Positions 17,981 to 27,089 of a DNA stretch of 64,000 nt are shown piece after piece. The DNA is taken from contig CP015603.1 of NCBI GenBank assembly GCA_002284855.1, positions 310,001 to 374,000 on the forward strand, written 5' to 3'. Within the stretch, counting starts at the first letter, position 1. Each line of letters starts with the position of its first letter. The notes below the pieces were generated by a model that saw only the letters and a list, made by a program, of their open reading frames with translations, was not told the DNA's origin and did no database searches. Source of the stretch: Actinobacteria bacterium IMCC25003 (lineage in GTDB: Bacteria; Actinomycetota; Actinomycetes; Nanopelagicales; Nanopelagicaceae). A program made the position numbers and the translations under genes.

Positions 17981-20211
17981 TGTCACTCGATACCGTTGCT
18001 AAGGCACAAACAAATCCAGATGCACCACAACCATTTGCTGAACTCGGTTTAAAGCCGGACGAATATGCACGTATCAAAGAAATTCTTGGTCGCCGTCCTA
18101 CTTCATCTGAACTCGCGATGTATTCAGTCATGTGGTCTGAACACTGTTCATATAAATCTTCGAAAGTTCACCTCAAGCAATTCGGCGAGAAGGCAGTTAA
18201 GACTGATGCACTTCTTGTTGGTATTGGAGAGAACGCAGGCGTTGTTGATGTCGGTCAGGGTTACGCCGTAACTTTCAAAATCGAATCACACAACCACCCA
18301 TCATTTATCGAGCCCTATCAAGGTGCTGCCACAGGTGTTGGCGGAATCGTCCGTGACATTTTGACTATGGGTGCACGTCCTATCGCAGTAATGGATCCGC
18401 TTCGTTTTGGTCCAGCGGATGCACCTGATACACGTCGCGTATTACCGGGCATCGTTGCTGGTGTTGGTGGATATGGAAACTGCCTCGGTCTTCCAAATAT
18501 CGGCGGCGAAGTTGTCTTCGATGAGACCTACCTCGGAAACCCATTGGTGAATGCCCTTTGCGTGGGCGTTATGAAACATAGCGATATCAAGCTCGCAAAG
18601 GCCGCAGGTGCTGGAAACCTTGTTGTTCTCTATGGCGCAAAGACTGGCGGCGATGGAATCGGCGGCGTATCAGTTCTTGCCTCCGAAACTTTTGAATCAA
18701 AGGGACCTGCCAAGCGTCCGGCAGTTCAAGTTGGCGATCCATTCGTTGAAAAAGTTTTAATTGAATGTTCTCTCGAAATCTTCGCCGAAGATCTTGTGGT
18801 TGGAATTCAAGATCTAGGTGGCGCAGGACTTTCTTGCGCAACATCAGAACTTGCATCAGGTGGTTCAGGTGGCATGAAGGTGCAGCTCGACAAGGTTCCG
18901 CTGCGCGATCCATCACTTTCACCAGAAGAAATTTTGATGTCAGAATCACAAGAGCGCATGTGCGCGATTGTCGAACCAAGCAAGATTGCACGTTTCCTAG
19001 AAATCTGCGAGAAGTGGGATGTAACTGTCACAGTTATTGGTGAAGTGACAGATGGAAATCATCTTGAAATAACCTGGAACGGCGAATTAATTGTTGATGT
19101 TCCACCGCGCACAGTGGCTCATGATGGTCCGGTCTATAACCGCCCGCTAGCCCAACCGGATTACATAGATGCAGTCGCGAAAGAAGTTATCAACCTTCCG
19201 CTTCCAACAACTGCAGATGAAATTAAATCCACAGTTCTTAAACTTGCTGCTACCCCAAATCTTGCAGATAAGTCTTGGGTAACGGATCAATACGATCGGT
19301 ATGTTCAAGGCAATTCAATTCAATCGCAGCCTGATGATTCTGGAATGGTCCGTATCGATGAGAAGACCCATCTTGGCGTCGCTGTAGCTACAGATGCCAA
19401 TGCCAACTGGTCTTATCTCAACCCTTACGAAGGTGCGAAGTTGGCACTTGCAGAAGCTGCTCGCAATATTGCAACAGCAGGCGCCAAACCATTGGCAGTC
19501 ACTAACTGCCTCAACTTCGGTTCTCCTGAAGATCCGGGCGTGATGTGGCAATTTGCTGAATCTGTGCGTGGATTGGCTGATGGCTGCCTCGAGATGGGCC
19601 TACCCGTTACTGGTGGAAACGTCTCGTTCTATAACCAGACTGGCGCAGTCGCAATTCTTCCCACACCTGTTATTGGCGTTCTTGGCGTGATCGACGATGT
19701 GCGTACACGCACTCCGATGTCATTTCATCGTGCAGGACTTGATCTCTACCTATTGGGTGAAACTGAAAATGATCTTGCAGGAAGCGAATGGGCTTATATG
19801 CACGGTCAACGTGGTGGAATCGCTCCAACTGCAGATCTCCAACGTGAAATGCGTCTGATTGATTTATTAGTTGCAGGTCGCACCAAGAAGATCTTGAGCG
19901 CAGCACATGATTTAAGTCAGGGTGGCCTTGCAGCAACTCTTACTGAAATGGTTCTGCGTTACAACACAGGTGCAACTGTGCACCTCGAAAACGTCGGACT
20001 TTCTCTCTTGAGCGAAACTCCAGGACGCGTTGTTGTCGCAATTGATCCTGCACAGACTGCAGCACTTACGAGTGAAGCAGCAACACAGAAGATTACGCTC
20101 ACCAAGATTGGTACAACTGGGGGAGATTCACTCATCATTAATGATGCGAAGATTCCACTCGGTGAACTACGTAAAGCCCATACCGAGACTTTCCCGAAGC
20201 TGTTTGGGTAA
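17980..20211 (+). CDS. purL: FGAM synthase subunit PurL
   Basis: Converts FGAR to FGAM with ATP and ammonia. At 743 aa it is the 'small' PurL that needs PurS and PurQ. Visible features are [12 protein letters not shown] (catalytic His region), [10 protein letters not shown], the [11 protein letters not shown] glycine-rich stretch, and the second-half repeats [13 protein letters not shown] and [11 protein letters not shown]. Domain order is the usual N-terminal dimer domain plus two AIRS-type halves. The SCP-like gene begins 5 bases later. Confidence 0.97.
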   Translation: MSLDTVAKAQTNPDAPQPFAELGLKPDEYARIKEILGRRPTSSELAMYSVMWSEHCSYKSSKVHLKQFGEKAVKTDALLVGIGENAGVVDVGQGYAVTFKIESHNHPSFIEPYQGAATGVGGIVRDILTMGARPIAVMDPLRFGPADAPDTRRVLPGIVAGVGGYGNCLGLPNIGGEVVFDETYLGNPLVNALCVGVMKHSDIKLAKAAGAGNLVVLYGAKTGGDGIGGVSVLASETFESKGPAKRPAVQVGDPFVEKVLIECSLEIFAEDLVVGIQDLGGAGLSCATSELASGGSGGMKVQLDKVPLRDPSLSPEEILMSESQERMCAIVEPSKIARFLEICEKWDVTVTVIGEVTDGNHLEITWNGELIVDVPPRTVAHDGPVYNRPLAQPDYIDAVAKEVINLPLPTTADEIKSTVLKLAATPNLADKSWVTDQYDRYVQGNSIQSQPDDSGMVRIDEKTHLGVAVATDANANWSYLNPYEGAKLALAEAARNIATAGAKPLAVTNCLNFGSPEDPGVMWQFAESVRGLADGCLEMGLPVTGGNVSFYNQTGAVAILPTPVIGVLGVIDDVRTRTPMSFHRAGLDLYLLGETENDLAGSEWAYMHGQRGGIAPTADLQREMRLIDLLVAGRTKKILSAAHDLSQGGLAATLTEMVLRYNTGATVHLENVGLSLLSETPGRVVVAIDPAQTAALTSEAATQKITLTKIGTTGGDSLIINDAKIPLGELRKAHTETFPKLFG

Positions 20212-20216
20212 TTTCA

Positions 20217-20513
20217 ATGCGCGATCCGAAGGTACTTGCCGATGTGAAGGAGACGCTTGCTCTCCTGACTGAACGCTCACCTGGTCGCGCCATTGAAGTG
20301 CGTATTCCGCCATATGCTGCAGTGCAATGCGGTGAAGGACCAACGCATACCCGCGGCACTCCACCCAATGTCATCGAGATGGATGCGCAGACATGGCTGG
20401 CACTTGCTCACGGTGAAAAGAGCTGGGCAGATGCAATGTCTGAAGGCCTCATTATTGCCTCAGGAGTTCGCGCTGATTTAACTCCACTTCTACCGCTTAG
20501 GATGACCCCATGA
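20217..20513 (+). CDS. Sterol-carrier-protein-like small protein
   Basis: A 98-aa soluble protein with the core RAIEVRIPPYAAVQCGEGP, HTRGTPPNVIEMD, TWLALAHGEKSWADA and SGVRADLTPLLP. This matches the bacterial SCP-2-like family that many actinobacteria encode between purL and purF. Related SCP domains bind lipids or form the tail of maleylpyruvate isomerase-type enzymes. No role in purine synthesis has been shown that I know of, but its place inside the cluster and its coupling to purF (ATGA overlap) suggest linked expression. Confidence 0.82.
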   Translation: MRDPKVLADVKETLALLTERSPGRAIEVRIPPYAAVQCGEGPTHTRGTPPNVIEMDAQTWLALAHGEKSWADAMSEGLIIASGVRADLTPLLPLRMTP

Positions 20514-21997
20514 GCCGTCGCCCTGATGGATTGTTAAATCACAATGTTCTTGATGACGATAAAGGTCCACAAGATGCATGTGGAGTCTTTGGCGTATGGG
20601 CACCAGGCGAAGAAGTCGCAAAGTTAACCTTTTATGGCCTTTATGCGCTCCAACATCGTGGCCAAGAGTCAGCAGGTATTGCAACATCTGATGGAGAACG
20701 CATCTTGGTCTATAAAGATATGGGCCTTGTATCTCAGGTATTTACCGAAACAGATTTAGCTTCACTTGTCGGAAATCTTGCAATCGGCCACTGCCGTTAC
20801 AGCACAACAGGTTCAAGCACATGGGTCAATGCGCAACCAACGCTTCGCCCAACAAAGTACGGAACTTTGGCACTTGCACATAATGGAAATCTCACCAACA
20901 CAGGCGATCTCGCAGAGTTAGTACAAAAACTCGAAACCGATGTTCCAAAGAATGCACGTGGCGCCACAACAGATACCGAAATTATGACCGCGCTTATCGG
21001 TCTGCAAGATGAGAAGAATGTTGAAGCAAGTGCGCTTGCTGTTTTGCCAAAACTTGAAGGCGCTTTCTCACTCGTCTTTATGGATGAACATACTTTGTAT
21101 GCAGCGCGCGATCGTCACGGAGTGCGCCCACTTGTTATTGGAAAACTCGATCGCGGTTGGGTTGTTGCCTCCGAATCTGCAGCGCTCGATATTGTCGGTG
21201 CCGCATTCGTTCGAGAAGTCGAACCAGGTGAATTCTTGGCAATTAATGAAGATGGAATTCGTTCAGAGATGTGGGCAAAGGCCGAACCTAAAGGTTGCAT
21301 CTTTGAATATGTCTATCTCGCACGCCCCGATACAACGATTGCAGGACAGAGCATTCACGCAGTGCGCGGTCGCATTGGCCAGCGCCTTGCTATCGAAGCG
21401 CCCGTCGATGCTGATCTCGTTATTCCAGTTCCCGAATCAGGAACCCCTGCCGCGATTGGTTATGCCAAGCAATCGGGAATTCCTTACGGACTTGGCCTTG
21501 TAAAGAATTCTTATGTGGGACGCACATTTATTCAGCCTTCACAAACTATTCGCCAATTAGGTATTCGCCTCAAACTCAATCCGCTTCGCGAAATTATTGA
21601 AGGAAAACGCATCATCGTTGTCGACGATTCCATCGTTCGCGGCAATACCCAGCGCGCACTTGTACGTATGTTGCGCGAGGCCGGAGCTCTCGAGATTCAC
21701 GTCCGTATCTCTTCACCTCCTGTGAAATGGCCATGCTTCTATGGAATCGACTTTGCTACTCGCGCAGAACTGATTGCCAGCGGCCTTGAAGTAGAAGAGA
21801 TTCGTCGCTCAATCGGTGCGGATTCTCTTGCCTATGTCTCAGAAGAAGGTTTGATTGAGGCAACAGGAGTTGCTGAAGAGAAACTCTGTCGCGCCTGTTT
21901 CTCAGGGCAGTATCCAATCGCTATTCCCACAGATATGTCCGAAGGCAAGATGCGCCTTGAAGTAACTGATGTGCGGACAGAGAAGGTCCACAAATAA
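20510..21997 (+). CDS. purF: Amidophosphoribosyltransferase
   Basis: Makes phosphoribosylamine from PRPP and glutamine, the committed step of purine synthesis. The 495-aa enzyme has a propeptide of 23 residues before the N-terminal nucleophile Cys24 (DACGVFGVW), the glutaminase motifs ALQHRGQESAG and GHCRYSTTG, and the PRPP loop IIVVDDSIVRGNT in the second half. Cysteines near the end (CRACFSGQYP) fit the Fe-S-containing B. subtilis type. Overlaps its neighbours by 4 (SCP) and 1 (purM) bases. Confidence 0.97.
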   Translation: MSRRPDGLLNHNVLDDDKGPQDACGVFGVWAPGEEVAKLTFYGLYALQHRGQESAGIATSDGERILVYKDMGLVSQVFTETDLASLVGNLAIGHCRYSTTGSSTWVNAQPTLRPTKYGTLALAHNGNLTNTGDLAELVQKLETDVPKNARGATTDTEIMTALIGLQDEKNVEASALAVLPKLEGAFSLVFMDEHTLYAARDRHGVRPLVIGKLDRGWVVASESAALDIVGAAFVREVEPGEFLAINEDGIRSEMWAKAEPKGCIFEYVYLARPDTTIAGQSIHAVRGRIGQRLAIEAPVDADLVIPVPESGTPAAIGYAKQSGIPYGLGLVKNSYVGRTFIQPSQTIRQLGIRLKLNPLREIIEGKRIIVVDDSIVRGNTQRALVRMLREAGALEIHVRISSPPVKWPCFYGIDFATRAELIASGLEVEEIRRSIGADSLAYVSEEGLIEATGVAEEKLCRACFSGQYPIAIPTDMSEGKMRLEVTDVRTEKVHK

Positions 21998-23055
21998 TGG
22001 CAACCTATAAAGATTCTGGCGTTGATATCGATGCAGGAGATCGCGCAGTTGAATTGATGAAGGCATCAATCGCGCGCGCATCACGCCCTGAAGTGATGGG
22101 CGGCATCGGTGGATTTGCTGGGCTCTTTGATGCATCTGCGCTGAAAGAGATGAAGCAACCACTGCTTGCAACATCGACAGATGGAGTTGGTACAAAGACT
22201 GAAATTGCACGCGCACTCGGTAAATACGACACCATCGGTGAAGATCTTGTTGCGATGGTTGTCGATGACCTTGTTGTCTGCGGCGCAGAACCACTTTTCA
22301 TGACTGATTACATCGCTGTTGGAAAAGTGATCCCCGAGCGCATTGCCGATATCGTCGCTGGCATTGCACGTGGATGCGTCAAAGCTGGCACAGCTCTTGT
22401 GGGTGGCGAAACTGCTGAACACCCTGGACTTCTTGATGAAGATGAATTTGATATTGCAGGTGCTGCAACTGGCGCGGTAGATGCAGATAAGCAGCTTGGA
22501 GCGCATCGCGTTAAGGCGGGCGATCTCATCATCGCAATGCCGGCAAGTGGTTTCCATGCAAATGGTTACTCACTCATTCGCCACATTCTCTCTTCACAAA
22601 AACTCGATCTCGCAAAAACATATGAAGGTTTCGCACAGTCACTCGGCGAAATTCTCTTAACTCCAACTGAGATTTACTCACTCGACTGCCTTGCACTTAT
22701 CAAGGCGCAAGGCGAGAAGTTGCGCACCTTTAGCCACATCACTGGCGGAGGACTTGCAGATAACACTGCACGCGTTATTCCTGCGGGCCTTACTGCGAAA
22801 TACGATCGCTCTACCTGGGCGCTTCCAGCTGCGACAAAGTTCTTGGCCGATGTGGCATCTGTGCCGCAAGGCGATATGGAACGTACCTGGAACTGCGGAA
22901 TCGGAATGTCGGCGGTAGTCGACCCATCTATTGGAGATTTAGTCATTCGCTCTTTGGCAGCGCGTGGAATGTCAGCCTGGATCGCCGGCGTCGTTGAGCC
23001 TTCTGGAGATAAGGACGCTGCTCGTTCATACTTGGTATCTGACTACAAGGGGTAA
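21997..23055 (+). CDS. purM: AIR synthetase (FGAM cyclo-ligase)
   Basis: Closes the imidazole ring of purines using ATP. The 352-aa protein starts YKDSGVDIDAGDRAVELMK, and has STDGVGTKTEIA, MVVDDLVVCGAEPLF, ALVGGETAEHPG and the C-terminal HITGGGLADNTARVIP, all in PurM order. One-base overlap with purF (TAATG). It ends the purine run; purN, purH, purE and purK are not in this window. A membrane-protein gene begins 5 bases downstream. Confidence 0.97.
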   Translation: MATYKDSGVDIDAGDRAVELMKASIARASRPEVMGGIGGFAGLFDASALKEMKQPLLATSTDGVGTKTEIARALGKYDTIGEDLVAMVVDDLVVCGAEPLFMTDYIAVGKVIPERIADIVAGIARGCVKAGTALVGGETAEHPGLLDEDEFDIAGAATGAVDADKQLGAHRVKAGDLIIAMPASGFHANGYSLIRHILSSQKLDLAKTYEGFAQSLGEILLTPTEIYSLDCLALIKAQGEKLRTFSHITGGGLADNTARVIPAGLTAKYDRSTWALPAATKFLADVASVPQGDMERTWNCGIGMSAVVDPSIGDLVIRSLAARGMSAWIAGVVEPSGDKDAARSYLVSDYKG

Positions 23056-23060
23056 ATTTC

Positions 23061-24449
23061 ATGGCAAGTAAGTCCAAGGTCGCACGTCAGAAGCAGGCAA
23101 CATCGGCGCAGAAGATTAACTTCTATCTCATTGCAATTCCTGTCTTCGCCTTCATCATCAAACTCATCATCATGGCCAATATCAAGGGCACCGATGGCGC
23201 GATGTTGGGTGGATGGCTTGGCGCCGATGGTGAGAACTACTTAAGTGGCGTCGATGGCTTACTTCAGCAAGGTTACTTCAGCGATAAGAGCATCTTGTCC
23301 TACTGGCCTGCTGGCTACCCAATTCTTATCTGGATCCTGACAAAGATTTCACTAACCCATGTCATCTTCCTTATCTCATTTACCCAATCAATTTTCTATG
23401 CCTATGCCAGCTATTACTTTGTGAAGCAGCTGCGTGGCACTCGTTTGCAGCCATACATGTTCCTTATCGGATTGGCTCTTGCATTTAATCCAACGCTGTC
23501 ACTGAGCTCGCTCGCAGTGGGATATGAAAGCCCAATTGCAGCTTGTATGTTGATGGTTGTTGGTCTGATTATGAAGTCACGTCAGAGCGGACATGATCGA
23601 CAATTTATTTTGCGTGTTGTGGCAGTGGGATTCTTCTCAGCACTTGCTTCATTTATGCAGCCTCGTTGGATTCTCACCTCACTTGTTATCGCGCTTCTGT
23701 GGGCGCTCATGACTCAGGGTCGCAAAGCACAGGCGCTCATTCTGGTTGGCGTCGTTGGCATCATGGCGCTTGCACCAGCAATCATGATTCAACGAAATAT
23801 GAAGTCGATTGATAAATCTGTTATTTCAACAAACCTCGGCGTCACAATGCGACTCGGCGCAGGCGATGAAACTCAAGGCGGGTATGCACATACCGGCCCT
23901 GATGTTCCTTGCGAACCAGTTCCACCTGCAACCGCTGTCACCGATAACGATGTCGTGAAGTGTGTGATCAAGTGGTACGCGAGCAATCCTGGAAAATCAA
24001 TCAGGCTCTTTATCAATAAGGGTTGGTTCTATTGGTCACCGTGGTCAGGTCCACTCGGCAACGGAACAATGGCGCGCAATCCATGGCTCAAGATTGATCC
24101 GATTGTAAATATCGCAAAGGGCAGCCAATCTGGAAATGATTTGGTCTATAAATCAGTGGGCCGCGGCATTTCATTCTTCTGGGTCATCGGTTGCATCTCA
24201 CTCTTCTTCATCGGATTCTTCTGGCTCCGCTCTATGAAGGGCATCTACGCCAATTTGGCCTACGCCTCATTTATCCCTGTGGTCATCTCTTGGCTGGTAT
24301 CGATGGGAACAATCGGAGATCACCGCTTCCGCATCCCTACGATGTCTCTGAGCGTCTTCCTCCAGGTCGTGGGCTACTTCGCCCTCCGCCATAGGGTCAA
24401 AACAGGCTCATTTGCCGTTGCTTTGGAGTCAGGAGCTCAGGCGCGATAA
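23061..24449 (+). CDS. Multi-spanning membrane protein, possible GT-C glycosyltransferase
   Basis: A 462-aa protein with about ten hydrophobic segments and a large extracytoplasmic loop around residues 265-350. The first external loop contains an acidic motif, GADGENYLSGVDGLL, followed by YWPAGYPILIWI; an acidic pair after the first membrane helix is typical of GT-C enzymes that use polyprenyl-phosphate sugars (ArnT/PMT-like). I cannot place it in a named family. The loop has only two cysteines (VPCEP and VKCVIKW), which could form a disulfide. It starts 5 bases after purM and probably shares its transcript. Confidence 0.6.
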   Translation: MASKSKVARQKQATSAQKINFYLIAIPVFAFIIKLIIMANIKGTDGAMLGGWLGADGENYLSGVDGLLQQGYFSDKSILSYWPAGYPILIWILTKISLTHVIFLISFTQSIFYAYASYYFVKQLRGTRLQPYMFLIGLALAFNPTLSLSSLAVGYESPIAACMLMVVGLIMKSRQSGHDRQFILRVVAVGFFSALASFMQPRWILTSLVIALLWALMTQGRKAQALILVGVVGIMALAPAIMIQRNMKSIDKSVISTNLGVTMRLGAGDETQGGYAHTGPDVPCEPVPPATAVTDNDVVKCVIKWYASNPGKSIRLFINKGWFYWSPWSGPLGNGTMARNPWLKIDPIVNIAKGSQSGNDLVYKSVGRGISFFWVIGCISLFFIGFFWLRSMKGIYANLAYASFIPVVISWLVSMGTIGDHRFRIPTMSLSVFLQVVGYFALRHRVKTGSFAVALESGAQAR

Positions 24450-24492
24450 CCTACGCGCTGAGACACATCAGCTATTCGTAAGGAGGTCGCCC

Positions 24493-24669
24493 ATGGGCCG
24501 CGGCCGTGCAAAAGCTAAGCAGACCAAGGTTGCTCGCGATTTGAAGTACAACTCTCAGGAGATGGATCTCGACCGCCTTGCCAAGGAACTCCACGGTGAT
24601 GTCCCCAATCAGCAGAACCAGGATGATGACGATCCCTTTGCTGAGGGCAATTACATTCCACGCGCTTGA
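24493..24669 (+). CDS. DUF3073 small basic/acidic protein
   Basis: A 58-aa protein starting MGRGRAKAKQTKVARDLKYN, the hallmark of DUF3073. It has a basic N-terminal half and an acidic Asp-rich tail (DDDDPFAEG). The ATG at 24493 follows a perfect AGGAGG (24481-24486) with a 6-base gap, which rules out the longer upstream reading. The family is confined to actinobacteria, usually sits near purM and bldC, and has no known function. The stop overlaps the TTG start of the next gene. Confidence 0.9.
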   Translation: MGRGRAKAKQTKVARDLKYNSQEMDLDRLAKELHGDVPNQQNQDDDDPFAEGNYIPRA

Positions 24670-25481
24670 AACCAACACCGTACGTCGCATCTCTGCGAAT
24701 CTACGAACCACTTTCTGCATTTGAACCGGTCGACCGAATTCGTTGGCAGAATATTGATGCGACTATCGATTCACGTAAAGAAGAGCAGGCGCTCGCACTT
24801 CGCCGTTTAGTTTTTCCTGAACCTCCGGCAGTTCGCCCTGATGGTGCACACGTTCTCGATATCAATGGAACGCGTTATGTATCTCCATGGTCAACAGCAA
24901 CTCGTTGTTGGGCAGCTCTCGATGATTTTAAAGATTCTCTTCCATCAACCATCACGCCATTCTTCATTCCACCTTCACTTGAAGAGGTCATCACAACGGG
25001 CGTGGATCTTCTTGAAGATCGTGTTCCGCATATCATCACTGAAAATTGGGTAATTCCACCGCGCTGGTTCTCGATCTTTACTCCTGATGAAAGAGTTCGC
25101 GGAGAAGATGAAGATGGCGCTTACTGTTTTGCTCGCACCACAATGTCGAAGGCTCGTGAACGTGCTCTGAATTCACATGAAGTTGTTCTTGGGGCATTTG
25201 GGCAAGGACCTGTCGAACAAGAGATCGAAAATATGATTGATTGGCTTGAACTCTTCCATCCTGAATCTCTCGTCGAACTTGATTACGGCGGCCTTGCCTC
25301 GTATCTCGACTCAGCGCTGCGCGAACAAGGTTTAGATGGCATCAGCGAAGATTCCTCGATTGAAGATGTGGCATTTAGCTTGTCCGGACTCTCGGCTGGC
25401 GATGGAGCAATCGCAGGTCAGGGCTATGAGCGCCTTGTTACCCGTTGGCGCACAGTTCAAGCCTTTGAATCAGCTATCTAG
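24666..25481 (+). CDS. Conserved actinobacterial protein of unknown function
   Basis: A 271-aa soluble protein, with TTG at 24666 as the likely start, overlapping the DUF3073 stop. It opens PYVASLRIYEPLSAFEP and has acidic character with several Trp (ENWVIPPRWFSIFTPDE). Related proteins occur next to bldC in other actinobacteria, but I know of no function or catalytic motif. No signal peptide or membrane segment. A Trp/Pro-rich centre and a C-terminal ERLVTRWRTVQAFESA helix are the most distinctive parts. Probably in the same operon as DUF3073. Confidence 0.75.
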   Translation: MKPTPYVASLRIYEPLSAFEPVDRIRWQNIDATIDSRKEEQALALRRLVFPEPPAVRPDGAHVLDINGTRYVSPWSTATRCWAALDDFKDSLPSTITPFFIPPSLEEVITTGVDLLEDRVPHIITENWVIPPRWFSIFTPDERVRGEDEDGAYCFARTTMSKARERALNSHEVVLGAFGQGPVEQEIENMIDWLELFHPESLVELDYGGLASYLDSALREQGLDGISEDSSIEDVAFSLSGLSAGDGAIAGQGYERLVTRWRTVQAFESAI

Positions 25482-25622
25482 CGCTCCTAGATAATTTCAT
25501 TTTGGAATTCATCTTCGGCGGTATTGCCAGAGGTGATTTCGTGAGGAATACTTCCCGTCATTACGGAGCAAAACGGACATTTCAGTCCAGCATCCGATGA
25601 GTGAATTAACTGGGAGAAGCTT
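25482..25622. other. Spacer upstream of bldC
   Basis: 141 bp without a convincing plus-strand gene; it should hold the bldC promoter, but I see no clear -35/-10 pair. TTGGAA occurs at 25502-25507. GGGAGAAG just before ATG 25623 is the bldC Shine-Dalgarno. On the minus strand a 31-residue open stretch (25490-25582) resembles the start of a HIT-family protein (see findings). Confidence 0.5.
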
Positions 25623-25820
25623 ATGAATCGTCTGCCTGATGCAGAGGTGCTGCTTACTCCACGCGAGGTCGCAGATCTCTTTGGCGTCGATCCCAAGACT
25701 GTAACTCGCTGGGCGAAGGCAGGAAAGCTCACCTCCATTCGCACATTAGGTGGACACCGTAGATATCGTAAATCTGAAGTTGATGAACTTCGCGCAAATT
25801 ATTTCAAGGCCCAGAACTAA
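25623..25820 (+). CDS. bldC: BldC-type MerR-like DNA-binding protein
   Basis: A 65-aa winged-helix protein consisting of only a MerR-type DNA-binding domain: LLTPREVADLFGVDPKTVTRWA (helix-turn-helix) then the wing TSIRTLGGHRRYRKSEVDEL. The match to Streptomyces BldC is near identical across the wing. In Streptomyces BldC binds direct repeats cooperatively and delays development; in a unicellular organism it must have another role, perhaps global regulation. It is preceded by GGGAGAAG and followed 15 bases later by the WecA-like gene. Confidence 0.95.
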   Translation: MNRLPDAEVLLTPREVADLFGVDPKTVTRWAKAGKLTSIRTLGGHRRYRKSEVDELRANYFKAQN

Positions 25821-25835
25821 TTTTTCAGTAGCACA

Positions 25836-26876
25836 ATGACTTATTCAATCGAGCAATTTTTCTTACTGGGTTTTCTTACCCTTATCTTTGTTGGACTCAT
25901 CACTCCACCCATTCGCAACATCGCTCTTCGCGTCGGAGCAGTCGATGCACCAACCCTGGCCCGTAAGGCACAGAAAGAACCCGTTCCGTATTTAGGTGGA
26001 GTTGCCATTGCAATCGGAATTGTTGCTGCTTCATACGGCTCACTCCTTGCCGTTGATTTTTCCTTTGACACATTTAAGTTAGCGAGCTTTGTTCTCGTTC
26101 CTGCGATGGCAATTTCTGCAATGGGACTCTGGGATGACCTCAAAGGTCTCGAACCATGGCCCCGACTTGTCGCACAGACCTTTACTGGAATTCTTGTTGC
26201 AGTCATTTTGACTGTTACAGACACAATGGGCTTTGCATTCAATAACCACTTGCTCAATTACTTCATCACCGTGCTTTGGATAGTTGGAGTATGTAACTCC
26301 ATCAACTTCTTCGATAACCACGATGGTGGGGCAGCAGGAACAGTTGCAGTGATTACCTTCTTCCTCTTCTTTATCGCCTACGACCGCCAGCAAATATTGG
26401 TCAGCGCCCTTGCCATCGTTACCGCCGGAGCCACCGCTGGTTTCCTCATCTGGAATCGCCATCCGGCCAAGATTTATATGGGAGATGCAGGTTCACTCTT
26501 CCTCGGAATCATCATCTCCGTGCTCACAATCCGTTTGAGTCCGGGTGTTGTTCCTTCTTATAAATCACTGGCTATTCCGCTCTTCTTAATGGCGACTCCG
26601 ATTCTCGACACCACTGTCGCCGTTATTTCACGCCTTTATCGGGGCATCTCGCCATTCCAAGGTGGACGTGATCACCTCTCACATCGATTGATGCGTAAAG
26701 GACTCAACCGTCGCACCACAGCATTTACCTTGTGGGGTCTCGCTTCTTTCTACGGTCTTCTCGCGGTCTCGATCTACATCTGGCCTGATACCTATGGGCT
26801 GACGTTGATTATCTTCGGCGCAGCAGTATGGTTGGCGAAACTCGTATTCTTCTTACGAATTCCATCTGAGGGGTAG
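25836..26876 (+). CDS. Polyprenyl-phosphate N-acetylhexosamine-1-phosphate transferase (WecA/MraY family)
   Basis: A 346-aa membrane enzyme with about ten helices that starts assembly of a cell-wall or surface polymer by moving a sugar-1-phosphate to a lipid carrier. Family sites are present: DD at residues 100-101, IYMGDAGSLF at 213-222, and GGRDHLSHRL with His280/His283. The usual NxxNxxDGxDGL loop reads NFFDNHDGGAAGT here (157-169), a clear departure. Donor sugar unknown; GlcNAc is typical in actinobacteria. The stop codon TAG is also the start of the next gene's -10. Confidence 0.85.
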   Translation: MTYSIEQFFLLGFLTLIFVGLITPPIRNIALRVGAVDAPTLARKAQKEPVPYLGGVAIAIGIVAASYGSLLAVDFSFDTFKLASFVLVPAMAISAMGLWDDLKGLEPWPRLVAQTFTGILVAVILTVTDTMGFAFNNHLLNYFITVLWIVGVCNSINFFDNHDGGAAGTVAVITFFLFFIAYDRQQILVSALAIVTAGATAGFLIWNRHPAKIYMGDAGSLFLGIIISVLTIRLSPGVVPSYKSLAIPLFLMATPILDTTVAVISRLYRGISPFQGGRDHLSHRLMRKGLNRRTTAFTLWGLASFYGLLAVSIYIWPDTYGLTLIIFGAAVWLAKLVFFLRIPSEG

Positions 26877-26879
26877 ACT
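26874..26879 (+). promoter_or_regulatory. -10 for DUF5302-yggU, fused to a stop codon
   Basis: TAGACT; its first three bases are the TAG stop of the WecA-like gene. Six bases (CACACC) separate it from ATG 26886, the leaderless spacing. Confidence 0.55.
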
Positions 26880-26885
26880 CACACC

Positions 26886-27077
26886 ATGGCCGATAAGAAT
26901 GATGATGTAAAAGCAAGAATGCTTGCTGCCCTCGAAGCAAAGAAGAATAAGAAGGGCGCTCCAGGCACTCAGACACATTCTGAAGGCGGCTCGAAGATTC
27001 GCGGCGGACAACGTAGCGGTGGAGCTCCACAGGTTCAGCGCAAGGCTGGTCCATCAGGTTCAGGTTCAGCAGGCTAA
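26886..27077 (+). CDS. DUF5302 small protein
   Basis: A 63-aa protein starting MADKNDDVKARMLAALEAKK with a basic, Gly/Ser-rich disordered tail (GGSKIRGGQRSGGAP). The DDVKxxxxxALExKK start and the tail with SKIRGG are typical of DUF5302, an actinobacterial family of unknown function. The low-complexity basic tail could bind nucleic acid, which is inference. It is 12 bases upstream of the YggU gene and probably cotranscribed with it. Confidence 0.8.
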   Translation: MADKNDDVKARMLAALEAKKNKKGAPGTQTHSEGGSKIRGGQRSGGAPQVQRKAGPSGSGSAG

Positions 27078-27089
27078 ATTTTTTCTGCA

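Noticed and set aside
23061-24449. Possible assignment of the purM-linked membrane protein to a specific mannosyltransferase
   Set aside because: Only the general multi-helix plan and one acidic loop are visible; no diagnostic motif supports a named enzyme.
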